From: Amaurobius ferox
Taxonomy: Eukaryota; Arthropoda; Arachnida; Araneae; Amaurobiidae
Reading direction: 5' to 3'
Assembly (NCBI GenBank): GCA_951213105.1
Contig: OX578138.1
Location: 96,067,114 to 96,131,113, forward strand
Length of the DNA stretch: 64,000 bases
Shown: positions 44,930-57,119 of the stretch, piece by piece
Numbering within the stretch: the first letter of the stretch is position 1
How the letters are laid out: every line of letters starts with the position of its first letter
Translations under genes and position numbers: made by a program
The notes under the pieces: model-generated
Told to the model about the DNA's origin: nothing
Databases searched by the model: none
Seen by the model: only the letters and a program-made list of their open reading frames with translations

Positions 44930-45283
44930 AACCGGTTTTGCAATTAATATTTCTGAAATTTTAAACATTTTAATGTCTTAATTTCAAATAAAAATCTTAA
45001 TTGATAATACTCACAACACTTGTATAAACAGACACTTTACATTATATTTCTTAACATCAAGTTGTAGCGAAAATCAGAAGAAAAGCTATAGTGAATAGTA
45101 GGATACACTTACTTTAATGTTTTATTCCGTTTTCTCCGGCAAACGAAATGAATGACAACAAAAATTTATCTATTACAAAAGCAAAAACTGGAAACTAGGA
45201 AATTTATTTCTATTCGTGATGTTTAAACTCTAGTTTCTATACAAATGGATATTTCATATTTGATGGATAGTGGAGACGTTTGC
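44930..45283. other. AT-rich stretch, nothing recognised
   Basis: No feature supported. Confidence 0.4.
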
Positions 45284-45284
45284 A

Positions 45285-45885
45285 GGGTCAGTTGCTTAGC
45301 TATCATGTCGCAGACATGTTTGATTGAGGATATATCTGGTGAACGGGCAGTCCTAGGAGGAAGCAGTGTCTGCCGTGCATGAAAAAGGCCTGGACAATGG
45401 TAAAGTCTGGTAACATTGTTAATATTAAAGGTCTAGTAACATTAGTAACTTTAAAGGTCTTTTAACATTGGTAACATTAAAGGTCTGGCAACATTGGTAG
45501 CATTAAAGGTCTGGTAACATTAGTAACATTAAAGGTCTGGTAACATTATCCCCTTGAAATATAGCTCCAAGACAAAACTGATAGAAATATATCGAATCTG
45601 CCTCTAAAACATTCCTGGCGTATCATTGGCTATTGAGGATAAATTGAGATCGTGTCAGGAAAGATCTCAAATAGCACCCCAATCCATAACACTTTGGTTG
45701 TCGATAAGACGTGGAGTCAATAAGACGCTACTAAATACATGTTAAGATTCTGTCTTAAAGCGCGTATGCGACCATCATCCTGCAGTACGTTTAATCTTGG
45801 CTCTTCAAGAAACACGACCTGTTGTCCAATCAGCATGACAATAGGTGTATTTGAAACCCATTTGTATCGTGGGGCATCTATAGTT
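45285..45885 (-). pseudogene. heavily decayed Tc1-like transposase
   Basis: On the minus strand: WVSNTPIVMLIG, then VVFLEEPRLNVLQDDGRIRA (about 45840-45770; family members read FSDE.RFNL...DGRIRVWR), VMDWGAI (about 45685), SSIANDTPGMF (about 45640), and LPPRTARSPDISSIKHVCDM (about 45350-45300), where SPDLSPIEHVWDM is expected. The third acidic residue is now lysine and many stops are present. The segment that should carry the second aspartate is occupied by a 26 bp tandem repeat. Confidence 0.72.
45404..45552 (+). repeat. 26 bp minisatellite, about 5 units
   Basis: GGTCTGGTAACATTAGTAAC plus ATTAAA repeats with unit starts at about 45430, 45456, 45482 and so on, spacing exactly 26. It lies wholly inside the Tc1 pseudogene. 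Confidence 0.92.
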
Positions 45886-46269
45886 TAGGATCAAAGATAT
45901 TTGTAGCAATGGGCTGCAACCGACCAGCCCTTTGTTAAACAGATGACGTCAAACTTTATTGGAGGACAAAGTAAGGACCGTAGGTGGTGTTAGCGCCCCA
46001 CTGTTGTTTTAAAACTGCGAATAACTATGCGATAAGTGAATGCCATGTTATAAAGTTAATCGTCAACATTGTAGCGGCACGATTGTGCAGTACATTTCTT
46101 GAATTTCTGTGCTTCAAGTCTTTTTCTACATTCAGTCATTAGTCCTTTAAATCACATTCACATCGCTGTACTAGCGTTTCATTTGATATAGGAGAGAGTA
46201 TCATGGTAAAAAAACCCAGCTCATCTCATTCAAACTATCTGTCCTTGCACAAAGTGCGCCAGGTGTGAA

Positions 46270-46565
46270 CGATGGGGTGGGATAGCACAGTGATTAAGGC
46301 ACAGGATTGTACTCGACAAACCCGAGTGTGATTCCCGGAGCTTCACAAACTATCTCCGCGACAGCAAGTAGTACGGGATCGTTAAATTTGTGGGTCTGGA
46401 AGTTCTGAGTAATTGGTTACAAGGGAAAGAAGTAACAGTTCCTGTGGATGTGGCCCCTATTGACTTCCAGTCTAAATTGGATGGCACTGTCTCGACCGTC
46501 TGAACAGATACCTTGCACCTTCGGGTAAGTCGGACGATCTAGGGTTTAAATACAGAAAGGTGTTC
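46270..46565 (+). repeat. tRNA-headed SINE with the body of the 5S SINE
   Basis: The head GGTGGGATAGCACAGTGATT (box A) and CGAGTGTGATTCCCGG (box B) is followed by a body that aligns to the 5S-headed units: ATCGTTAAATTTGTGGGTCT, CCTGTGGATG, CAGTCTAAATTGGATGGCAC, CCGTCTGAACAGATACC, GTAAGTCGGACG. It has no 5S sequence. The total is about 290 bp. Confidence 0.8.
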
Positions 46566-46813
46566 ATATTGCGATATTTCCTTGGTGATGTGGCCTGGTA
46601 AAAAGCAAGAAAACGTTTTCGACTCAATGTCAATTCTTCACTGATTGATCGTACTGATTGATCACCCGAAACCTGAAAGCACTAACGTTTCCAGCATCAT
46701 ACCAGAAATGAGTGTGAATGGGCACCTTATGTACATTGTAATATTTTAGCTGTCTATTACAATATTCTTAATATGCTTTATATTAAAAATAAGAATGCGG
46801 TTTGTATCAAAGT

Positions 46814-47275
46814 AACTTCGGACTAAGACGGGGTATTGCCAGACCTCCACGAACCAATGTTTCTAAGTTTCAGAAAATTTATCTATTTTTTGCTCCTAGA
46901 TTTTACAATGTTTTGCCTCAATCTTTTAAAAGCATTGTTACCTATCTTTCCTTTTCCAGGGCTATCAAACACTGATTATTTACCTATAATTGAGTAGAAA
47001 TTGAGATTTATTTCCGTGTTGATAGCTAATTTTTTACCTACCCTTTACTGGAATCTTTATCTTTTTTATCGTCGATGTTTAACTTTTTGGTTGTAATGGT
47101 GTAATGATTTATTGTAATCGTTTTATCTGTAACTGCTTTTATGTCATTTGATACTGATATAGTTACTGTGTTAACCCGTCTCTTTCTATAAGGTTACCTT
47201 TACAGAGTGGATATTCATGGATCCTGTAATCTCCTTGCTTTTGAATATTAAAGAATTAAAGGGAATATTGAAGAA
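46814..47275 (+). pseudogene. LINE 3' end with ORF2 C-terminus
   Basis: A 53-codon open piece, 46814 to a stop at 46975, reads RRGIARPPRTN..KFQKIYL and FFAPRFYNVLPQSFKSIV, then FSRAIKH. This is the usual C-terminal tail of CR1/Jockey-like reverse transcriptases (RPPRT...F..R.P..WN.LP...K). A 3' UTR of about 300 bases follows, ending near GAATATTAAAGAATTAAAGG. The copy is strongly 5'-truncated, which is typical of LINE insertions. Confidence 0.72.
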
Positions 47276-47279
47276 TTTA

Positions 47280-47995
47280 CCATGTAATTGAAGCGTACTA
47301 GATCTATAGTTAATAGTCCTTTCCAAACAACTGTGAAAGGCAGTTTACCTGTATCGGAGGTTCAAAACAGGTATCTATGATACTTTAGGCTCAATCGCAA
47401 ATCATTCGACCACCGATCGAATTTACATATCACGAAAGAAAAAAGGTATAGTTTCTGTGTTTGTGACCCTTTTGCAGTCACTTCTGTGATAATTCAGATA
47501 TTTGTTTGGTTCCAGAAAACAATGCTTCTTAAAGACAAATCGATTAATTTTTCCTTTTTAATAAGGAAATCTCAAAGAACAATCTCATTGTTGTTTTAAA
47601 ACTTAGATTAAACAAAAGCGTAGAAAATATCTGCCGTATTCCATAAACAGTAGTCCAGAACCAATTAATCCAAAATATATCATGGAACATTTTTCTGAGC
47701 AATAATAAATTTCGAAAAAATCGAAAGTAATCTGTCGGCTTTTCTGCGAGAACGGGGTATTAATATATATCTTTCAAAGGCAATAGATGCATAAAATATT
47801 TTTATAGATACTCTTTCTATTAGTTCCACTAAATGTTATATTAGAAGCAATATATTATTTAACTGGTATGGAGAAATTAACTTTTGTTTTGTTTCTGCTG
47901 TCGAACACAGATACACAAAGATTATGCAAAATAATCACATGGAAATAGATCATACTATTTTATTAATAAGGTGTTGGTCTACCATTTAATAACCC
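47280..47995. other. AT-rich stretch, nothing recognised
   Basis: No supported feature. Confidence 0.4.
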
Positions 47996-47996
47996 T

Positions 47997-48646
47997 GTTG
48001 CAAAAAATGTATGCACCCATAAGAAATTATGATAAAGCCGCGAAATTCCGTGTATGTCTGCATTGAGGATATCTGCAAGTGATTAGATTTTGAAAAAAAA
48101 AAGTTTTATTAAGCAATATTGGCAACTAGATGCTGCCATTTTAATAAAAGATAAATGCAGTATACAATCCGACATTCGAAGCTGCATAGTGTCAGTTAAT
48201 TTGCTTATGTCCCTCTAAGGAAGATTTTGACACAAATGTTGCAACTGATGCACTGTTGTCAACCCCAATCAACTACCTTATCGTTTCGACTAAGGTGGCG
48301 ATCCATATGTCTGTTGGACCAAACAACTTCTTTAGGCTTATTATGTGAACTCTCCCTATATCGAACAATTATTCGCAACGTCGTCGAGCACGTTTCAAAG
48401 ACAGCTTTGTATACAACTTTTAGTATCGTAGCAGAATATCCAGTTCTAATTGCCCATGAATGGGGAAAACGGTCATTTTAGATTCTGCTGCATGTGCGTT
48501 GAATGAGCCTTATAGCATCATTTGCTCTGAAAGTTTGATCATTTGGCAATATTTTCATGTCAAGTTCTTAACAACAACGACATTTGAATGTCAAGTTTTG
48601 TGGCTGTAGCTTAATATTTGAAGGTGTGCATATATTTTATTGAAAT
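47997..48646. mobile_element. possible non-autonomous DNA element
   Basis: The ends show a weak inverted match (left TTGCAAAAAATGTATGCACC; complement of right TTTCAATAAAATATATGCAC). The inside includes an 84-codon plus-strand frame (48227-48481) without recognisable motifs. Low confidence; it may be a worn Tc1-type element. Confidence 0.25.
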
Positions 48647-48649
48647 AGA

Positions 48650-49775
48650 ATGTATATATATTTAATCATTTTTGTAATAGATTCATATACCCCGGTAGAT
48701 TGTTGTATCTGGCTGGAATGTTGTATCTGTATTTTGACAATTGCAACAAATAAGTTCAAACTGTAGACTTTTGGGGGGACATTCTGCACACATAAATCCG
48801 CCTTGTTACGAAGCATTATCTGAGCATATTATTTTTTTCATATTTCAGCCGTCTAGATTTTATAATCTCGATACCATTTTGCATTTGTAGCTTTGACTTT
48901 TGTGATCAAAGGTTTAGCAATTTAAACTCTCCCGTGGATGTTGGATTTGGAAAGCTCTTTGCAGACTCTTATTATGAAAACTGCATCTGAAGATTTAGTT
49001 TTGCTGTCCTTTCGGCTACTGTAATTATGTATTGTTTGGACACAATCCTTGTTAGTGTTTGACGATATCTATTCAGATTTTATTTTAAGCCACTAATCTT
49101 CTTTGCCTATGCAATCTTACCAAGATTTACATATTAAGTAATAACCATGGAGACGGTGGCTGATAAAACATTAAACAACTTCGATATTACGGCTAAGTAC
49201 CTGATAAACGAACACCAATATTTTTGTTGTTAGTTAGCTTGATAAGACTTTGTTGTTAGTTTGATAGGTTAATTTGATAGATCTTTATTCACCAACCTCT
49301 GAAATTAACCACTGTTTAGCACGACGTGTAATACACTGATATAAAACTTAGGGACCACAAATAAAAAGAAGTAAATAATAATCAGAACTCTTAACTTTCC
49401 AGTGTTAACAGGCCAGTATAAATGAAACTATCCCATAACAGCCTGGTGTTTACATTATTTTTATCCACCCCCCCCCTCCCATATTTTACATTTTAAATCC
49501 ACGTTAATAAATAATGTAGCATTTTTGTCAAGAATCTATCAGACGCATGGGAAATACAAATTTGTTTTAAGCAACTTTAAACAAGAACAACGTTGAAATT
49601 TTAGGTATGAGTCTGATGAATGAAGCAAAACTAGTTTCCTGAAGTCCGACTTACCGTATTAATGTTTCTTTTAAAAATCCAATTATAACATAATTTAATA
49701 TGCGAAATTTCATTTATACTAGATATTTGTAAATTATGTAATACATTTTCAATCCTTGTGCTACACGTAATAATC
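48650..49775. other. AT-rich stretch, nothing recognised
   Basis: It includes a C-rich run (49470-49488). No gene can be supported. Confidence 0.4.
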
Positions 49776-49779
49776 TATA

Positions 49780-50112
49780 TAAAACATTGGAAATGTGTCT
49801 GTGTATGTATTTATGAGTTTATTTGTTATATCATCACGGATAAACAGCTGTACCGAATTGAATGAAACTTTCGGGGTAGACTTGGAACAGCATCACTTAA
49901 AATTTAGTTCATGTTTCGACTTTCTAGGACCAGGGTTTGGCTAGTTATGAATTCAAAACGCGCAATTAAACCTGCCACAGAAAAGATTTATGCAGACGAT
50001 ATTTTTCCACTAATTTATTTGAAGAGAATTATATCATGTCGCTTAGCAAAGGATTCAAATTCAATGTGTTTATACATGTGGCAGACGATTTTTGTCAAAT
50101 TTTTGCGATTTA
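49780..50112 (+). repeat. family H repeat copy
   Basis: It shares, in reverse, 'ttaatttatttgaagagaattatatcatgtcgcttagcaa' (in broken form) and a TGTGTCTGTGTATGTA leader with 57885-58260. The 68-codon frame is coincidental. Confidence 0.5.
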
Positions 50113-50207
50113 AATAATACAGATCTGTATATAAAATAAATGTCATCGATATTGCACATTTGACTGTATCAATTAAGGTCTTCAGGTTCAAACATTTTTA
50201 TTATTGA

Positions 50208-50372
50208 TATTTTCAGGGATTGTTTATTTGGGGATTAACGATTTATTACGCAATTATTTCATTTTAGCAAAAATTGAAACATATATGTTGTATGTAGTAC
50301 CGGTAATCTTCTACAAATGCACGAGTATATCTTCTAATCTACGAGAATAAAAGTACCACATGCATATTGACA
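50208..50372 (+). repeat. family G unit upstream of HB copy
   Basis: 'tattgatattttcagggatt', 'gatttattacg', 'catttta.gcaaaaattgaaac', 'gtagtaccggtaatcttctacaa' and 'catatcttctaat'-like blocks match the units at 51365-51780. The HB copy at 50379 lies between them, so the HB element probably landed in a tandem array. Confidence 0.55.
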
Positions 50373-50378
50373 TGTATT

Positions 50379-51320
50379 ACTTTCCTTGTATACATAATGT
50401 AAAAGGAAAGTATTGTGACTGGGTCGAAAATTCGAATTCGAGTTTCCGAAGGGAGAGCACGTTTCAAGCATCCCTGATAAAGAATCGAACATTTTTGAGG
50501 TGATGTCTGTATGTGTGTGTGTAAAAGTATATGTGTGTGTGTATGCGTGTGTCAGTGAGTCTGTGGAGACAATATCTTATGACCGAATGGAGCAATTGGA
50601 ATGACATTTGGTACAAAAATCACAATCCATGAATACTGTAAGCCTATTGTTTTTAAACACAATCGAATGTTTAGAACCCCCTTAAAATTTCGAGTGACAT
50701 TTTGAAAAAAATCATCAAAAATCAAAACCTTTAATAAAGTTACGCAAATAGACATTTCTTATGTAAATTTTCCTTAGAAGTCAATTGACATAAATTTGAG
50801 AGTGTTAGCATGAACCGTTATCGAGATATTGCACATTTTTCAAATAAATTTATCAAAAAATCCCATAAATTAAAAAAAATATCAACTGTTAAGAAACAAG
50901 TTCACTTTTCATATGTAATATCATGCGATAAATTTAGTGACATCATTCTCGTGGATTTAACTCGTTCCATTCAGGAGAAAAGATACTTTAAGTAATACTA
51001 TTGTATTCGAACGCTAATAGTCATTTATCTGCCGTAAGAATAACTTATATCTCCATCCATAACGCTTGGCGAGATTTTGGCGACAAATTTGGCGGAATGT
51101 AGCAAACTTGGCGTCATTTTCAAATATTGCCAAATTAACGAAAATCTCGCAAAATGGATAAAAATGACGCCAAATCAATGAAAATGACGACAAATTGAAG
51201 AACATTCAATATCTTGGAAAGAATATAAGCATCTACTATAAGAATAACATTTTTTTAAACTGCAAAAGTAGTAAATGTTTTGCATTATATAAGGAAAGTC
51301 ATGTGATGCCCATATCAGAT
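50379..51320 (+). repeat. HB repeat copy 7 (Helentron-like)
   Basis: ACTTTCCTTGTATACATAAT start, GTCGAAAATTCGAATTCGAG module, GT tracts (50508-50545), AACCGTTATCGAGATATTG box, GGCGA-rich segment (51066-51115), and ATATAAGGAAAGTCATGTGATG with CCCATATCAGAT. Short frames over it are shadows. Confidence 0.8.
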
Positions 51321-51364
51321 TTTTTGACATATATTGGCGACATCTGCTATATATCATCTATTTT

Positions 51365-51782
51365 ATTTTGACAAAGATTTTAGAAACTCATATTTTGTAG
51401 TATTGGTAATCTTAACGGGGGCTATTGATATTTTCAATTTATTACGTCTTCTGTTTCATTTTGGCAAAATTTTTGAAACTCATCTTGTAGTACGGGTAAT
51501 ATTCTACTAACTCAAAAGCATATCTTCTAATTTTCGACAAGATACGTAGTACGGTCATATCTTTCCATATAATTTTAGCGCTTTCATTGTGCCATATATT
51601 GGAATTTATTACGGCCTTCTAGTTAAAAAATTGCAGGGGTATTGATATTTTCAATTTATTACGTCATCTGTTTTATTTTGGCAAATATGTTAGAAACTCA
51701 CATGTTCTAGTACGTGTAATCTCCTACTACTACAAGGACATATCTTCTAATATTCTTGAATATAAGTAGTAAGGGTCCTATA
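51365..51782 (+). repeat. family G repeat, two further units
   Basis: Two units of roughly 240 bases share 'tattgatattttcaatttattacgtc', 'tctgtttcattttggcaaa', 'agaaactca' and 'gtaatcttctac' (all approximate). A shortened unit sits at 50208-50372. Confidence 0.6.
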
Positions 51783-51786
51783 CATT

Positions 51787-51942
51787 TTTAGCGATTTTAT
51801 TTTGCATACATTGATTCTATACCATTTTAGCCATTTTATTTTGCATACATTGATTCTATACCATTTTAGCGATTTTATTTTGCATATATTGATTCTATAC
51901 AATTTTAGCGATTTTATTTTGCATACATTGATTCAATTTCAC
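51787..51942 (+). repeat. 39 bp minisatellite, four units
   Basis: The unit is CATTTTAGCGATTTTATTTT followed by GCATACATTGATTCTATAC. 39 is a multiple of three, so a 79-codon frame stays open over it, but it is not a gene. Confidence 0.93.
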
Positions 51943-51944
51943 AT

Positions 51945-52680
51945 TTTTGTAAATTTGTTTACAAGCGGAACTAGGATGTTTTATTCTTCAGATCTGCCCT
52001 TTAGTATAACAAGAAAAGATATTCTTAAACTATTTTTATGAGCATTAAATTACATACTTTTATATAATATTTTGATCAACATTGTCATTTAGTATTAAAT
52101 AATAATACATATTAATAACATATATGCTTAACATAATCGTACCAAAATTCATTTATATCTTCCAAATTTTTGATAGACATCGATGCAGATCCTATAGTCT
52201 CTTGTTTGTTCATGCATCATTAAAAACAGTTTATTCATATTTGGAGATGTATGAAACCTGCAAGCATGTTCAAAGACGAAAGACATATTTTTCACCATAT
52301 CACTTTCCTTTTCCATATATCATATTTTGATGGAAAATAATTCAAGTTTTACTTTAAAACAGATTAAATTACACAAACTTCTCGTATTTCAGCCCGATTA
52401 GTAACGACCAATTCTTCATCATGTAATGGAGTACAACATGTAAAAATATTGCTTGATATAAAATAATGACACATATAATTAAATGAATTAATAATTTATT
52501 TTTAGAATTAAATTTACCCAGATAAACGTTTTTAATTGGCAAGATATATGATATTTAATAATTATTATAAGCCAAGGCAAGATTAATAACGAGAATTCTT
52601 CAAAAATTATAAAATTTATTTAGACTGTCAAAAAAAAAAAAAAGAAAATTAATGAAAGTCGTGGAACGAATTCTTAAGGA
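51945..52680. other. AT-rich stretch, nothing recognised
   Basis: A 68-codon frame at 52124 has no support. Confidence 0.4.
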
Positions 52681-52684
52681 GCAT

Positions 52685-52865
52685 TCATGGAAGAGCAGAA
52701 AATTCTAATTATATGGAGATTAATGGGATAAGAATATGAATAATTCAAATATATTCAAATAAATGATTGCTTCTTGCGAAATATTGTTGTCACAAAAAAC
52801 CGTATTAAAAATTTTATATCTGTTCAGCTTTGCTTTATTTTAGAGCACAGTTTCACAAAAAAATT
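52685..52865 (+). repeat. family F repeat copy
   Basis: 'aaaattctaattatatggagattaatgggataagaatatgaa' matches 5985 and 35350 in broken blocks, followed by 'aattcaaat.....aaataaatga'. Confidence 0.52.
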
Positions 52866-53025
52866 ATTAAGGAGCCTTCATATTGTGGCAAATATTGTGT
52901 ACACTTTATTTTTGATAAAACTATCAAAGCTTTTTATTTTCTTTTTCATAACTCTTTTGAACAATCCAGCGAATTTTCGAAAAAAAAGAGATGGGATATC
53001 TTCAGAATCGACAAAGAAAATCTCC
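52866..53025. other. AT-rich spacer
   Basis: Two overlapping frames (66 and 93 codons) cross it; neither has a motif. Confidence 0.35.
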
Positions 53026-53026
53026 A

Positions 53027-53630
53027 GTGAACACCCCTCTGAAATTCGGAACTGAATCCATATTAGACATCATCTAATCCCTAGCTGTAGCAAATCCTGA
53101 TACATACGTGTTTCAAAGAAATGTTTTGAACCGAAGTGGAAAGAGAACCGTTACGAAATTCGATGTTGAATCCATATCAGTTGTCATCAATATCTATAGC
53201 AGATCCAGAGAAATATATGTTTAAAGAAAAATGTGAATTTTTGAATCGAAAGTGACATCTCCAGAAGAGGGAGTATAAATACTTAGTGACGTCATTTCCC
53301 CCTTCCGTAAATTGATGCTAAATCCATATCAGTCTCTATCAAAGTCCTATCTAAGTATATAAAATTGGAAAATATATGGGTTGCAAGGAAAATATTTTGA
53401 ATCGAATGTGAAAAATAAACCTGATGCGAAAATTCATAGTAACCCACCCTGCCCTTCAAAATTGTATGCTGAATCCCCATCAGTTACATCTAACACTTAT
53501 CTATAGCCAATCTTGAGAAACTGGTTTTTCATTGAAGAATTTTAAACCGGAAGTTGAAAAAAAAATCGGAAGTTAAAATTCTTAGTGAACTACCCTAGCT
53601 CCTCCAAAACTGTATGCCCGTATCCATATT
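53027..53630 (+). repeat. degenerate tandem repeat, ~130-165 bp unit, four units
   Basis: Each unit repeats 'cttagtgaac.acc', 'cc.ctcc..aaattg.atgctgaatccatatcag', 'atcatctaa..cttatctatagc.aatcc.gagaa' and 'ttgaatcgaaagtgaa' with substitutions and small indels. It is an ancient satellite fragment. Confidence 0.68.
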
Positions 53631-53639
53631 ACTAAGGAA

Positions 53640-54320
53640 TCTATATTACTAAGACTGAACCACTTACTAAGGGAAACTGCGTTAAGACTGATATCTTTTT
53701 AAAACTGAACATTTTTATATCAGTATTTTTATTTATCAAAATTTTGTGAGAAGCGATGTCGGCGTAATATTTTTTCGAATCGCATTGAATATATAGGACA
53801 AATGTAACAAAAGAAAATCTTATGGATGATAAAATCATCAAAAACCGTGTAAAATGCATTTAAAACAATTTAGCAAAGCATAAATAACCTTTTCTTCATT
53901 AAAATTGTCCAGTTTTACTGATTATCAGAGGAATGTTTCAAAAGCTTCGCGTTCCATCCCGCAGGGGCATTTTCTACCTTAGAATAGTCTGCTACCGCCG
54001 ATTATCCGGTGATCGACTAACCGGCACTCCAGTTGTGCCCTCGCACGCCATGTCCCCTTTCGCTTTTGTACATTTATTTTTCCTTGGCTTTCCAAACTTA
54101 CCCTCATCTACTTCCACAATTACTCAGAGACCGTCAAATATATCACATATTTTTTATTGAAGTGTGTGATATACTTCTTTATGTGTTTTTAAACATGTCA
54201 CACTCGTTAATGCACATATTACACACAAGCTACGATAAATTTTTCCCAATCCACTATAGTATGAGTATTCTAATGCAACTTAGTTTTAATACATTCATAC
54301 ACTTATTTTACAACATAAAC
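53640..54320. other. AT-rich stretch with a short GC-richer patch
   Basis: A GC-richer patch at 53945-54060 is covered by frames of 75 and 105 codons; neither is recognised. It could be a small transposon fragment. Confidence 0.35.
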
Positions 54321-54321
54321 T

Positions 54322-55842
54322 CATGTGCAAAAGTTAAGCATAGTTCGTAAAATGCGAAAAATTGAGTTAATATGGATACACTGGTTCACAATCAGTTGTG
54401 GAGAATTGTGGGACGAAGGTAAATCATGGTGCATATGCAAAACAGTTCAGTCGACGTCGACATGCGCAAGGCACCGGCGCACGTCGAACGAGTGCAAAAC
54501 GGCCTCGAGCGACATGACCAGTTGAAGCAGAATTTCGCAATTGCTGTGGTACAGAGCGTTGTTAACAATCAAATAGGACGAAAGATGCCGCAAAGATGCC
54601 AACTGGGCATGTTTTTGAAGGTACAAAATATTGCAATGCTGGAATCCGGTAGATCCCAAACTGAAGCATCTCGAATTCTGAATGTGCATCAGTGTGTGAT
54701 CTACAGACTGTGGCTGAGATTCCAAACCACTGCAGATGTTACCCGAATACCAGTACCAGGTCGGCCAAGGGTAACAACCGCTCAGCAAGACCGATATTTG
54801 GTGTTAACTGCGCGACGTCAGAGGAACCGTTCTGCCAGACAACTGGGTTCAGTCCTGACAGCCGCCACAGAAGCCACTGTTTGGAGACAAACTGTTTCGG
54901 AGACTTAGACACATTGGTCTCTATGCCAGATGATCAGCAGTTTGCATTCCCCTGACGTCTGCACAAAAACGCGGATGTTTACTGTGGAGTTTGGAACATC
55001 GGCAGTGAAATGGAAAAAAGTGAGGTAATGTCATGTTCAGTGACGAGGCCAGGTTTAGCCTGTAGACTTATTCTCGTCGTACCACGATCTGGAGAGAACG
55101 TGGAACGCGTTTAAACCCGGGAAACATCACGGACAGATATCGTTTCCCGTTTGGGGAAGTCATGGTCTGGGCAGGCATCGTGATAAACGGCTGCACAGAC
55201 CTCCACATCTTTGGAACGGGGTCGGTTACCGATCAACGATACGGAAGTCCTGGAGTCTACCGTTCGATCGCTTCGAGATGCTGTTGGTCCTGAATGCATA
55301 TTGATGTATGATAACGCGCTCCTCACCGTGCTGCCTTGGTCGACGACTTCCTTCAAACTGAAGATATCCAGCACATGCTCTGGCATGCCATCTCTGCTGA
55401 TCTGAATCCAATAGAGCATGTGTGGGATATGATCGGGAGACATGTTGCAGCCGTCCGCTACCCACCTAGCTCCGTTCCAGGATTGAAAACTGGTCACCGT
55501 GAAGCTTGGAACACTTTGAGCACACAACTCATCCAAACCCTCATCGAAAGTATGGGGAATCGTTGTGCAGCATGCGAGGCTACCCGAGGTTCCCAAACAC
55601 CGTATTAAACTGCAGCATGACATTATTTTAATCATTCTGTTTCACTGAGGTTGGCGCTCGTATTGTGACCCTTTTTCTTTCAACCCTTTTCTATGGATAA
55701 TAAAAGTCGTTATTGTCCTTGTTTTGCATTGTTTTCTTCTTCCATAACCCTATTACACCAGCATACAGCGTTTCCCTTCATTCCGATGTAGATTTCCTGA
55801 AATTTTCGCATAAACAGCAACTATGCTTAACTTTTGGACATG
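54322..55842 (+). mobile_element. Tc1-like transposon, best preserved in the window
   Basis: The left end CATGTGCAAAAGTTAAGCAT (54322 on) matches the complement of the right end (CATGTCCAAAAGTTAAGCAT, ending 55842), and both continue with AGTT...TGCGAAAA. The length of about 1.52 kb is full size. The right end sits three bases from a long (TA)n tract; the exact TA target site is not resolvable. The transposase inside is broken. Confidence 0.85.
54426..55608 (+). pseudogene. Tc1 transposase pseudogene, nearly full length
   Basis: The first open part (54426-54908, 160 codons) carries the N-terminal helix-turn-helix with QTEASRILNVHQCVIYRLWL (about residues 78-97), the GRPRVTT hook, and the second DNA-binding region ending at VWRQTVSET. 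After a frameshift at about 54905 the catalytic part follows with stops: VMFSDEARFSL (first Asp, about 55035), IWRERGTR, EVMVWAGIVINGCTDLHIFG (about 55160), LMYDNALL (second Asp, about 55305), ADLNPIEHVWDMIG (third acidic residue, about 55400), and GLKTGHREAW..L to the C-terminal TRGSQTPY stop at 55608. The catalytic triad is intact in sequence but spread over several frames. Of all copies here it looks the youngest. Confidence 0.92.
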
Positions 55843-55843
55843 C

Positions 55844-56601
<758 letters not shown>

Positions 56602-56654
<53 letters not shown>
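56602..56654. repeat. (TA)n tract
   Basis: About 52 bases of TA. Confidence 0.97.
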
Positions 56655-56656
<2 letters not shown>

Positions 56657-56774
56657 TATTCCAAAATTTGATTCAAAACTTTACATATGAAACAGTATGA
56701 AATGCACTACATTATATATCTGAAAATTTTAATGTTATATAAACAAATATTTACCAACGCAGATGATAAATTAA

Positions 56775-57118
56775 AAAGGAAAGAATAAATACATTATCAG
56801 CTATGTCACATGCCCTTATTTCCAGCAAACTTCTCGAGCTGAAAAATGCTTTCCATGGGGATTTCCTCGAAGTATGAGAAAAGGCGAAAAATAATTATTT
56901 TTAGACAGTCGCAATTATACGTAGATGATTACAGTGAGGCGTTGGTAATTTACAACAAGTTTTTTCACATAAAAATTTTGAAAGTTTTCCAAGAGGAAGA
57001 AAACCATAAACTAATTTCTTCTGTTAGGATATAATTTACTTGGCTTAAAAGTTATACTGCATATTTAAAAATGGATTATTTTCGTAAATTAATCTGTCAA
57101 AGTTGGGAGGTATTTTAT
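56775..57118 (+). repeat. family E repeat copy
   Basis: Contains 'cgaaaaataattatttttagacagtcgcaattatacgtag' (in pieces), 'gaggcgttggtaattta', 'aaccataaactaatttcttctgttagg' and 'taatctgtcaaagttgggaggta'. Confidence 0.68.
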
Positions 57119-57119
57119 T

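Noticed and set aside
48227..48481. 84-codon frame as a transposase piece
   Set aside because: I could not align it to any transposase motif on either strand.
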